A DNA stretch of 64,000 nucleotides from contig JAPFBE010000003.1 in the NCBI GenBank assembly GCA_034336665.1, positions 60,989,352-61,053,351 of the forward strand, written 5' to 3'. Position numbers and translations under genes: made by a program. This document shows, piece by piece, positions 23,401 through 35,400 of this stretch. Numbering within the stretch: the stretch's first letter is position 1; every line of letters begins with the position of its first letter. The stretch comes from Luscinia megarhynchos. Taxonomy: Eukaryota > Chordata > Aves > Passeriformes > Turdidae. Below the pieces are notes generated by a model. That model saw only the letters and a program-made list of their open reading frames with translations, ran no database searches and was not told where the DNA came from.

Positions 23401-26400
23401 ATGGGTTTTCATGGAGATGTGTTTTTATCTTCTCTTTTACAAGAGCTATTTCAGAATACTTGTTTTCACAAGTTATGATAATGTGTCATCTTTTTTTCTT
23501 TCTTTTTTTCAGTGTATGCACATTTTTTCATTTTCTGAAAGAGGTGGATGTTAACATGGATACTGTAAGCACTAAAGTTGATAGCACTGTATCAAGGCTG
23601 AAAAAGAAATACGATGTATTATTTGCACTATACCACAAGTTTGAAAGGTAGTGTATGCTTTTTCATTTTGAAATTGATTTCTTTGTCTGTCAACATTTAA
23701 GTGTTTGAATTTTTCAAACTGTGTTTTATAGGAGCCCATTTAATCTGTGTGTGCTAATGTTTGCAGAACAGTGAAACTGAGCTGTTTACTTGCATTAAAT
23801 CAATACCTCTCACATTTTACTCCATAACTATCACAATGCTGTGTTAAACAACCTCCTTGTTGCAGTCCAAACAGTAGTAAGAGTAGCGTGACAAGTGATT
23901 GCTACTCACTATAAGCTTTTTACAGATATAAAAAGGATAGATTTACTGTCTAAATTTTTTTTTTATTAAACATTTTGCCTTCTGAATCACAAAAGACTCT
24001 CAAATATTTCTTAAATAACCTTTGAAAGGGATAGGAGATCACCCTTTGGTAGTTTATAGAATGAAGACATATATATCCTAGTTTGTTTTTCCATAAACTG
24101 ATTTTTTTTTTCTTGAAATAGTATGTACCTAAAATAATTGGGAAGCAACATTACACCACAAGGTTTGCAGCGACACTGAAGAAATACTAAAGATTTTGAA
24201 ATGCCTTTTTATAGAGTGTTTTGTGCAGCTGCAGCACACTTTGCTGTATTGTACAAAACACTGGGTAACATGTAGGTACAAATCTTGTCTTTCTGGAAGA
24301 AAGCAGTTTTATTATCCCAAGTTAAAATAGTTTTGCTTTCTAAGCTTTGACATGAGTATGCAACGCAACAACATTATTTCAGGCTTGTCAGGGCTATAGT
24401 TGATCTGTTCTTAATCTGTTCTTCGAGTCAGCTTTTGTTTTTTAAAGTTAGAAAAATGTTTTGTGAAGTGGTGTGTTTTTTTAAACTACATTGAAGTCAA
24501 AGATACTGCATAGATACTTGCAGAAGCATGTTCAAAAATAAGAATCTGTTTTGATTTTCTAGGACTTGTGGCCTTATTTATCTGGAACAACCTAGTAGTG
24601 AGTAAGTTTGATTTTCCTAAATTATGTTTGTCAAGATAAGATGTAAAACTTGATGGCATGCTATTTTTTAACCCTTCAGGACTGACCTAAGTCGTAGTAT
24701 GCTATGTGTTTACTTTAGATTTAGTGTGGACTTTGAATTTCAGTGAGATGATGGGAAATGCAGAAGTTATATATATGTTACATATATATCTTTATAAATG
24801 TGATCTGTACATGTTATGTATATTGTATGAGTCTATTTGTATAAAAATATGTATAGCATGTATACATGTGTATGTATATATAAGTAGATATGTATCCTAT
24901 TGTATTTATATATATTTTTATATATCTATCCCTCCTCCATGAAGTACTGCCACCCAATGGGGTATGGCTCAGCATGGTGGAGATGAACATTTGGATGGAG
25001 AGTGAGCTTCCTAATCACAGCAACAAATGAGTGTGCTGAAAGGTGCCTTAACAACTCCCAAATGAGCTTGAGTTCATGCTGTGGCTGGAGAGTTGGGCAC
25101 TTTCTTTTCTGAGGATGAGGCCAATATTTCCTGATTCTTGAATAGCTTTGCAGGAATTTAAGTTTTTTAAATGTGTAGTCATAATTACAGAGGGAATGGA
25201 ATGAGATTTTTAGTCAATTTAGCTCTATGTGAAATAGAGTTAAGCATGTTGTTAAATAGTTCCATAGACTGAAGCATGTTTTCAGACATTGTAGTTTAAA
25301 TTGTTACAGAGCTATCAATGTGAATTATTTTTGTTTCCCTGCAGGATTTCTGCTGAACTCAGTTCTGTATTAGTCCTAAAAAATTACTGGATTACTTTTT
25401 TGCTGGCAAAAGGTGAGTTTTGGTTAAAACACAGTAATTTTGCTGAATATTTTAAAAGTGAGTGAGTTTGTTGTATATGTCCAACAAGATACTAGGATCC
25501 CTTAATACAACTAAGTATTGTACAGACTCAGAATGTTTTGACTTTCTGGCTTTTCTAACTGCTTAATAGTGCTTCTTTGTATACAGTTTGGCTGTTCTTC
25601 TCACTGATATACTTTCTGAATATAAAGACATATATTTAAGATGCCTCAAATTTCTATGATGTTTTTCTTTTACTTTAAACATCACTATTCTGTATTTAAG
25701 TCTATTCTGAGGTGCTTTGTAGTCTGCCAGCATTTTAATAATGAATAATTACCTTAAAAAAGTGACATACTTTTTGAAATAAGCTTATATATATTTTAAA
25801 TATATATAATTTAATAAAACAAATTTAATAATGAGGTATTATAGTAAGTTCCTAAAGGCATGTCCTTTGAATGTTACAAATCTTTCTTGAAAAGGTGTAA
25901 GTTACAGTTAATGTTGAGTGGTGAAACGTTTATAGCAGTCCATGGAGTTCCTGTCTCATTGAACTCCTACTAAAAGAAATAAATCACACATCTCAAGTGC
26001 TGCTTACTGCAGGTGTGTTTTATCAGTGGAGTGTATGCATCTCTGATATCAAAATCAGAGTTGGGTCAGCTGAATTTTGTGGAGCTTTGTCACTAGAATT
26101 CTCCAAGCATAGGCATAAAGCAAAACCCACAAAAAGTTTTTTAGCCTGCCTTTGCTTGAGAACAAAGAAAACTAAAATTTACTAGAAAACAGTAGGAGCT
26201 TCAGAAGAGCCTGGGCAATGCTTGCTACTTCTGATAGAAAATAAGTACAAACATTGTACCTGTAAGTAGAGCACAGGTAGATCTGTACCTGTTCAAAATC
26301 ACTTTCAACTTCCTAAAATTTTCATGGCAATGCACCCTGTCTTGAGATCTTCTCTCTTGGCCCTGTAGATCTTCTCTGGCATATGAGTCATAATTTGGGA

Positions 26401-29400
26401 AAAACTGGAATACTGCAGCTCTAAAAGTGCTCTTCATGCTATTACTTGTGTGACTTTTAAGTAATTTCATAAAAATCTGACAGGCTGAGCCTACAGTGTG
26501 ATAGCATATTTTGAATTTCTCTTTATTGTATACTAGTGATTCCTCTTTCTGAGGATTTAGTAGCTTTCAAAAAGCTTGCATAAGACCATAAAAAAAGAAA
26601 GCAGGGAGGAATTACACAGAAGCAAGCAAGTAGAAAGGAAGAGAAATCAGGAGTGAGCACTGAGGGCAGGATTTTGTGCACAGTAATTTTATTTTGTGTG
26701 TATGCTATCTCTAAAGCCATAAACTGAAGTGCCATGAGTTTTAAGATCAATACCCTTTAAAGAATATTGGCATCCTATATGATGCTTCCAGAATTTCAGT
26801 GTTAGTGTTCTACTATATGAACTTCCAAATCTTTGTTTTGCAAAATTACTTCTAAAATTAAAGTCAAACATTCTCAAAAAGATTTTCTTTACCCTTTTAA
26901 ATATTTGCAGGTAAAGTGTTGCAAGTGGAAGATGACTTGGTGATTTCTTTCCAGTTGTTGCTGTGTGTCTTAGATTATTTTATCAAACTGTCACCTCCTG
27001 CTATGCTCAAGGAACCATACAGTAAGAATTTTTTGTTTTTTTCCATTGAAGTAGAAAGTAAATTTATTAAATTTCTATTAGCCATCCTACCATTCATAAT
27101 TAACATAATAAAACTTCTTGAGCTTATTGAAATGCATTTTTTCTGTTTTAGTTAAATTTACATGATAGTAAACTTGAATTAAATTTCCTGAATGTGGCAG
27201 TATGTTTGATATAATTTTTCCTATGTCCTCTCCCTTTACTAGTTGTTTAGGAACTTGTTAAAACAGCAAGTTTAATTTGGTAAAATAATTCTGGATCTGG
27301 GTAGATTATAACTGAAAACTATTATTTAACTCTTATTTTATTGATATACAGTATAACAGTCTGATATACAGTGTAACAGTATGATAACAGAAGAAATATA
27401 CAAGATACTGGACTGTACAGATACTTAAAACAAATATGCAGTGGATAGCAGCTCAAAAGAGTAGAGGTAAAATGTAGACAGCTTTGCTTTTATTACATCC
27501 TGTTTGCTATTGCAAATGTCACTATTTTAAGTTAAAGTATAATGGGTCTTCTCTATAAAAACTTCTATTCATCAGTGATATTTTATCCATTTGGTTTTTA
27601 TACCTAAAACTTGGAAAACCTCACTAGAAAGGTAGAGAAAGTAAATATTTATAGCAACTTTCAAAGATAGAATTCTATCTTGAGTTAATTGTTTTTCTTC
27701 AGCAAGCTATGGAATTAATGTACTGAAATATTTGTGGCCATAGGATGTGACTCAAACTTTTTGTATTAATTAGTTTACCCTTTGATGGGTTAAGATGCAA
27801 CCCTGTATATTTAGCCTAAATCTATTTGCTTTATTTCTTTCTTTGGCAACTAAATATCCACCCAGGTTGTAATGTCATAGAGTAGATAAGGTATTCACTA
27901 CTATGTTCTTTAAATTCTATGTTTTGGAGGATATTTATCTGATCTAGTGAATATTTGTTGCAGGTAAGAACAAATAACTTTGCTCTTATTCTAATGTGAA
28001 TAAAGGGGGAAAGGATGGACTTAGGACAAGCAAAATCCTCCTTTCCTCCAGTACTATTTTGTATTTAAATTTGTTCTTCCTAGTAGCATGGACATATATG
28101 CTGCTGCTTATTTCAGGTGTTATAAAGCCGATCATTTTCAAAAACTACTGAATTGAAACTACCTAGTTTTGAATTTTGTGTTCACACTGATTTATTTTTT
28201 CTTAGTGAAACCATGCAGAATAGAGGCTCATTTTTAGAAACAGTTTGGTTCTGTGAATCATATCTTGAAAAAAAATTCTGCTACTTGAGACTAAATTGCA
28301 GATGTGAGTGTCACTGTCCTAAGTGCAAAGCACTGGGTTTCTGATGTGAAGCTGTGTATGAACTGTCAAACAGCTCTGCATTCTTTGAGAGAATAACACA
28401 ATGCGTTGTTCAAACCCTCGTGACCAAGAGGCTTCATGCTGTGATAAATCATGTCAAGCTTTATGATCTGACTAAGGCTGAGGGAATTAAGATGCACCCA
28501 CCTCTGCAGTGCAGTTTGTCAGAGTTTTTCAGAGCAGTTGTCAAATAAAAATGAAATTACAGGTGAGAGCAGCATGCTGATTGTGCTGTCACGTTTAAAT
28601 AAACAATATTTAATCATATTAATGTATGTTATTAATATAATTAACATATTTCAGACCTTTAAGTCACCCTATTTTGAGTTTAACAAAATGAAATATTTTT
28701 ACCTTGTTCTTTTAAGGTTTTTTGATACTTTCTTTTAGGTGGACTTATTTGTTTCTGTTTGTGTGTCTGGGGGTATTTGGGGAAAGGAGGAATTCCCTCC
28801 AGGACCGTAATCCAGGTTCCCACCATCACTTAAGTCCTGCACTGATTTATTGTCTTTCAGGTTCTTGTTTTATACTTCTTTAAAAATAGAAAAAATAATT
28901 AGTCATCTGTGAAAAGATAAGGCTTTCCTAGCTTTACAAAACAGATTCTCAGTAAAAGCTATTCGCAGAAAGTGCTGTTACATTTACATTCTGTGTCAAG
29001 TAGCTTCTTAAAAACAAAATATCCAAATAGTGATACAGGAATTTAAAAATTAACTTCCCTTTCATATAGATTTTCTGTAATGAAGGTTTCTTACCTAGCT
29101 GAATGGATGAAAAAGAAAATATATTTAAAGGGGAGACGTGAAAAAGTACATAAAAAGTAGAATCTTCTAGGTTTGAGAACTTAAATTTCTTCTTTCTTAA
29201 GATGTCCCTAACCTTGTGATGGTTCTGAATCTTTCCAGAGTCTTCTGTGTCTGCAGTGACTGTAAATGGTTCAGCTCGCACTCCAAGAAGAGGTCAGAAC
29301 CGGAGTTCACGTACTGCAAAGCAGCTTGATACTGACACAAAAATTATCGAAATCCTTTGTAAAGAGCATGATTGTAATTTAGATGAGGTAATGCCTGCAC

Positions 29401-32400
29401 TTTAAAGTCTGATAGATCTTGCTGCTAGACTCCATCTGGAATATGTATTTATTTAAATGGTCTTTTTAAAAATGTCGTTGTTTGTGCCAGCTTAACTATT
29501 TTGTTGAGTAGTTACCTTCAGTAGTGAAGGTATTTTACCATTCTATAGTTTTTCTAGTCAGTAGTTTAAAAAAACAAATAAAACCCACCCAAAACAAGCC
29601 TTTTGATATGGGTGATAATTTTGCCAGGGTAACTGAATTGTGAAGAATACAATATGAAGTTACAGGCTGATTGTAGCATGTAGCATATGGAGATGGAGTT
29701 TCACAGCTGCATCCCATGATGAGAAAATGTATGCAAAAAGCACATTGCTTCTGTGGGAGATCTTAAAAGACCCCATTCACCTTTTCCTCTGCTGTTAAAT
29801 CTATTTCTGTGTAAAAAGAACTGAGTTTTGAATATCCAGATGGATGATGGAAGCAGAAATGTGAGAGGGCTTGCAAGAGTGCAGTTCTTTTCCAGTTCAA
29901 TCACTTAGTATTCCAGCGAAGGATTGTATTTGCATGCTTACATATCACTATGTTTTGGATGTATAACAAGTTTTGTTCTTGCTTTATTGAAAACAAACCA
30001 CAGTGCACTACAGAAATGTCTCAGTTTCTTGATTTAAAGATGTGAAAACAGTGTATGCATGGCTGACTCTCTACCTTGCTAATGTTACATTTTTTCCTTT
30101 TTTTTAGGTCAAAAATGTGTATTTCACAAGCTTCATTCCTTTCTTGAATTCTGCTGGTATTGTAGCTTCAAATGGACTACCAGAGGTAAGTGGAGGAATG
30201 TAAGACATTTTGGTGGGCAGGTCCTGGCTGCCTGCCAGGCACCCACCAAAGCCATTCTTTTAACTCTTCTCTGCAGGAGAATGGGGAGAGAAAATAAAAC
30301 AAAAGGTTCATGAGTTTAGAAAAGATGGGAGAGAGATTGTTCACCAAATACCATCACTGGCAAAACAGACTCGGCTTAGAATGTTAGTTGAATTTATTGC
30401 CCACAAAATCAGAGCAGGACAACAAGAAGTAAAATAAATGTTAAAAACACCTTCCCCACCACCCCTGCCTCCTTCCCAGGCTCCATGTGCTCCTCATCAG
30501 CAGTGCCAGGAGATGGGGAGTCAGTTTTTCACATGTTCCTGCCACTGCACAGGGAGTGGAGTCCTTCCCCTGCTCCAGTGGGGTGTCCTTCCTGCAGAGC
30601 ATCCTCCATGAACTTCTCCAACATGAGTCCATTCCACAGGCAGCACTTCTTCACCAGCTGCTCCAGTGTAGGTCACTTTTCCACAGGGTGCAGTCCATCA
30701 GGCACAGCTTTTTCCAGCGTGGGTTCATTCTCCCAAGGGTCACAAGTCCTCCAGGGAATCAGTTCCAGCGTGGGCTCCCTCTCCATGGGTCTGCAGGTCC
30801 CTGCCAGGACCCTGCCCCAGTGTGGGCCTCCCACAGGCTCAGAGCCCCCTCTCAGGCATCCATCCACCTCCTCCACAGGCTGCAGGTGGATCTCTGCATC
30901 CCCATGGATCCTCCATGGGCTGCAGGGACACAGCTGCCTCCCCACGGGCTGCACCAGGGGCTGCAGGGGAATCTCTGCATCCCCATGGATCCTCCATGGG
31001 CTGCAGGGACACAGCTGCCTCACCATGGGCTGCACCAGGGGCTGCAGGGGAATCTCTGCATCCCCATGGATCCTCCATGGGCTGCAGGGACACAGCTGCC
31101 TCCCCACGGGCTGCACCAGGGGCTGCAGGGGAATCCCAGCTCTGGCACCTGGAGCACCTCCTGCCCCTCCTTCCCCACTGATACTGGTGACTGCAGAGTT
31201 GCTCCTTTCACATACTTTACATCTCTTTTCTCAGACAGCAGTTGTTTCTGTGTAATAACTTTTTCTCTTCTTAAATATGTTATCACAGAGGCTTACTATA
31301 ATTCCTGGTTGGCCCAGCCTTGACCAATAGAAAGGGTCAGTCCTGGTGCCATCAGGATTTGCTCTGCTGGACATGGGCAAAGCTTCTAGTAGCTCTCACA
31401 GAAGCCACCCCTGTAACCCCTCCAGCTGCCAAAGCCTTCCCATGCAAACCCAATACAGACAGTTCAATAACTGTGTTGTACTTCATGCCAAATTGCCTAA
31501 GATGCCCTTTACCCATTGGTGGAGTTTTAATATGTTCTTCTGAAATCATCTTGCAAAATGAACTGTTTTTTAGGAATGTGGGTTAGCAGAGATTCCAGTA
31601 TTCATAAAGTATATTTAGCTTATATATTTGAATTTAATAAATTAATCTCCTGAGGCTAAGCCAGGCTTTGCTCAGAGCAAAAAGCTTTTGCTCCAAGCAA
31701 AAAGTCAGTGTTGCATATCCATAACCTAGGTAAGGCCATTCATCTAAAATACAACTATTTCAATATTAGGTCTCTGAAGTCACTCTATAAATGCTTAAAG
31801 TCTTAAATTACACACCTTAATTTAAATATAAATGAGACATGTTATTGTAGTGTTGTTGGAAAGATATCCAGAAGATTAGTCTCAGTTTCACAACTTGGCA
31901 GAGTCTGAACTGCTGTGTCTGTGCAGAATTACTTTCATCTTGCTGAGCTGTTGCCTGGATGTAGCAGACTCTGCCTCTATGCAATTACATCCAGAGTTCA
32001 TTTTAATAGACAACTTCTTGCAGTGTGTTTACATTCATCATTCTTAAAAGTGTAAGTTTAGCTGTGTGTCACCAATAGATGTGGTAACCTGAAAATAAGC
32101 AGCTCTGACGCTGATCAGAGCAATGAGTCTGCAGGGTTCAACCAAGTTTTTATCTTCTGTTCAGTATCACAATGTATTGGGTGGGGAGCAAAGTAGAGGA
32201 CTCACTGAAGATCTTAATCTCTTCCTAAATTAATTTCAGGGTATCAGTAGCCTGTTTAGACTTTTTAATTTGTGTGTATGTATAGTTGGGAAACCCTAAA
32301 TGAACTTCCAGGGAAAAGCATTATACAGTTTATTCTCAAATCAGAGGGTTTTCATCCAAGGCTGCTCAACTTAAGCAAAATATCAAAATTATTAGCATAA

Positions 32401-35400
32401 GACTTGCTGTAAAAATATTACAAAATGAGGGATTAGAAGAAAAGTGCAGTCACGTTATCTTTGCTCCTTAACTTTGAGTGCCAGAGCAGAAAGTTAGAGC
32501 CGTGTTTCAGAGGTACTTGGTTCATACATGCAATCAGCTAACCAATAATCATGGATGACATCATCAGTATAATAGCTAGTAATGTGGTACATTTAAATTG
32601 ATTTTCATAAAAAACCACTGAGATTTTGAAGAACTTTAATGTTCCTTCGAAATCAAGAAAAGCTTTTGAGGCTTGATGTTGGTATTTTGTTTGTCCTTCC
32701 CATGTGTTTACTGGTCAGGCTTTATGCACTGATGAATAGATTGATACAGAACTCTTATTTTTGACTGAAGGTTTCTTCCAAGTTGACCCAGTACAGCCAT
32801 CTTGTCTAAGAGCTGCTGGTTTTTTTAGAAATTTATGAAATACTGAAATGTTTTAGACGAAAAGAATGCATGAGCCATTAAGAAGATAATGAAAAAACAA
32901 AATATAAGTTTCTAAGTTTTTAAATAAAAAGAATAGCGATAATGAGAATTGAAATATAATCTTTGGTTTGATAGACCTAATCTGAAGGTTTTAATTGTGA
33001 GATCAGTTTGGAGCAAATCCATTTGGCAAAGGTAAAGAAGAGGGTAAGGAGCAAAGCTCTGTAGGAGGTATTTGCAGCTTTCTCTCTTGAGACTGAGAGG
33101 GGACTAATTTGGGTTCATATGCATTGTTGCCTATTTTTCTAGCAGTGCACAGCATCATTTAATAAGTTTAAGGGGCTCAGGGAGCAGATAATTGAGGTGG
33201 CTGCCTACTTTAGGAGCACAACAGCAGATTTGGAGGGCCAGATAAAAAAAATTGCAGACTTCCTGTTAATGTTAATCACTCAAAGTAAATATAAAATGAA
33301 GTAATTAAAAAAACATTCAAAAAAATCCAATAAACTATTCCATGCCAAGTGAAGTAATATCAATCTGGGATTTAGTAAATTAAGAAACTTTTAACAGTTA
33401 CTAAAAAATCTACAGTGTGACTATGAAATAACAAGTCTATTTTTGTAGCAAGAGGCATGTCTCTTACCAGCTACTCCAGCACAAATATATTAATATAAAA
33501 TGAGGAAACTCCTACTGAGAAAAAGAAGGTTTGACTTTAGGCCTTGTTGTCCAAACCAGCAAAGACAGGGACTGAGCCAATTGCTCAACAGCTGTTCTGA
33601 GAACAAGCATTTTACATTTCCTGCTCTTGAAGATACCCCTTTCTGGAAGGAAAGATTTAAAAATGTGAAAATGTTAGTTTGGTTTGCAGGTCTGTTTCCT
33701 AATCTAGCTATTTTTACAGTGTCAAGACCTACTTTTCATCAAAAAGTTCTTATGATCTTGGATTGTTTTCTCTTATAAACAGTAATTTTCCTCTGGGTAT
33801 ACTTCAGCTGTTGTATAAGAAGTAACTTTGTGAGCTCCAAGGTCATTCTTTCAGCATTTCAGCATTGTAATCATGAAGTAGGAATAACTTACATTGTTCA
33901 CTAGATTGTCAAACTTGTTCCTGTAAAATAAACTTGTTTTTTTTCCAATGTCTTTTCAAGGTTGAAGTTATCTTGAAACAGTATGACGAGCTCTATCTCA
34001 AAAACAAAGATATAGACGCGAGACTATTTCTGAGTCACGACGAGACTCTGCAGCCTGATGTCATAGCGTGGTAATATTTCCATTTACTGCTTTCATTCCC
34101 CAACTCAGAATGTGAACTTGTGTTGCTCTCTGCCCCCTTGTGTTATAAATGGAGATCTCTCTATCCTGTTGACCTAGCTTTGTAGTTCAGCTAAGGTATT
34201 TCTGGCATCACCAGCCTTGCTTTATGTCATCACTTAAATAATTAGGGAACATATGACTGACTGCCTAAAATGATTTGGAGGCTGTGCTCTAACTCTTAGT
34301 CTGTGCAAGGCCCTGTCATCCAGGGAAATCTGAGGAATCGTGAGGAGGAGGCATGTCATGCTAGCTGATTGGATGTGCCAGTGATGGTGTTATGGCTCTG
34401 AGCCAGCTGGCACTGAATGGCTTGGGTGGTGGATGCCCCATCCCTGGAAACATTCTAGGTTAAGCTGGTTAGGGCTCTGAGGACCCCCATTTAGTTGAAG
34501 ATGTCTCTGGTTGTTGAAGGTGGATGGAACTAGATGGCCTTCAAAGGTCCCTTCCAACCCAAACCATTCTATGATTGTTTGATTTTATTTTTTCTTTCAG
34601 TCCTACACTTACATGCTAGAAATTTCTGACAATTCAACATCTCTATAATTTAATGTGAACATACCATGTGAATCTGAATTTATCTATGTCATAAAAATAC
34701 ACTAATTTAAAACTGGATTAAAATGCAACATACCATCTCTACATATGAATTAAGCTGTTTGTAAATAGAATTCTAAAAAATAAAAGCTGGGAGGGAAACC
34801 TTAGAACTTGACTAGTTCAAAATCCTGCTCAAAGCAGATCTACTTGGGAATTTAAACAACTGGAGTAATTGGACATCTAGATCTTCTAAAAATCTGTTAC
34901 ACATTTTTTTCCTTCAGATTAATAGGTCTTTATAGAAAACACTGTCTTTTGAATTGTATTAGTCTTTCATAAGTTTGTTTTCCATTTCTGTAGCTCACAG
35001 TTGGAGAGGACACCACTAAAAAACAATCCTGATGAGGAAATCACTATTCCACAGACTCCTGTTCGGTATGAGTTCTCTTGAATATGTTCTTTTATCATAA
35101 CTAGAAATATTCATCTTTAGTATTTTTTTAATTTTCAAGGAATTGTGGCCTTAATTTTGTTGGTTTTTTTGCATAAACATTCTGATCACTGATACGTTTT
35201 ATTTGTAGTAGATAGAAAGCCCTCTAACAGTGGCAAAGATGCTTCCTTAAACTTCTTGACTTTAAGAAAGTCCATGAGTATGAAGTTTCTGCATTGCTAA
35301 AAATTTGAAATGTTCTAAACCAACTTTGATCTTGAGAGAAAGTCTAGTGATACTTAGATTCTTTCCATCCACACTTGGGCTTTGCTTTGATTTTTTTCAA

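Larger units (their letters stand above)
30186..33960 (+). other. RB1: RB1 intron 9
   Basis: A 3.8-kb intron whose first third is an antisense LTR (30208-31457). The rest (31458-33960) is AT-rich and shows no recognised gene or element. Confidence 0.85.

Noticed and set aside
30485..31323. Overlapping + strand open frames of 256 and 278 codons and a 147-codon minus frame
   Set aside because: They lie inside an ERV LTR and are kept open by an 81-bp tandem repeat; no start context, splice sites or protein similarity.
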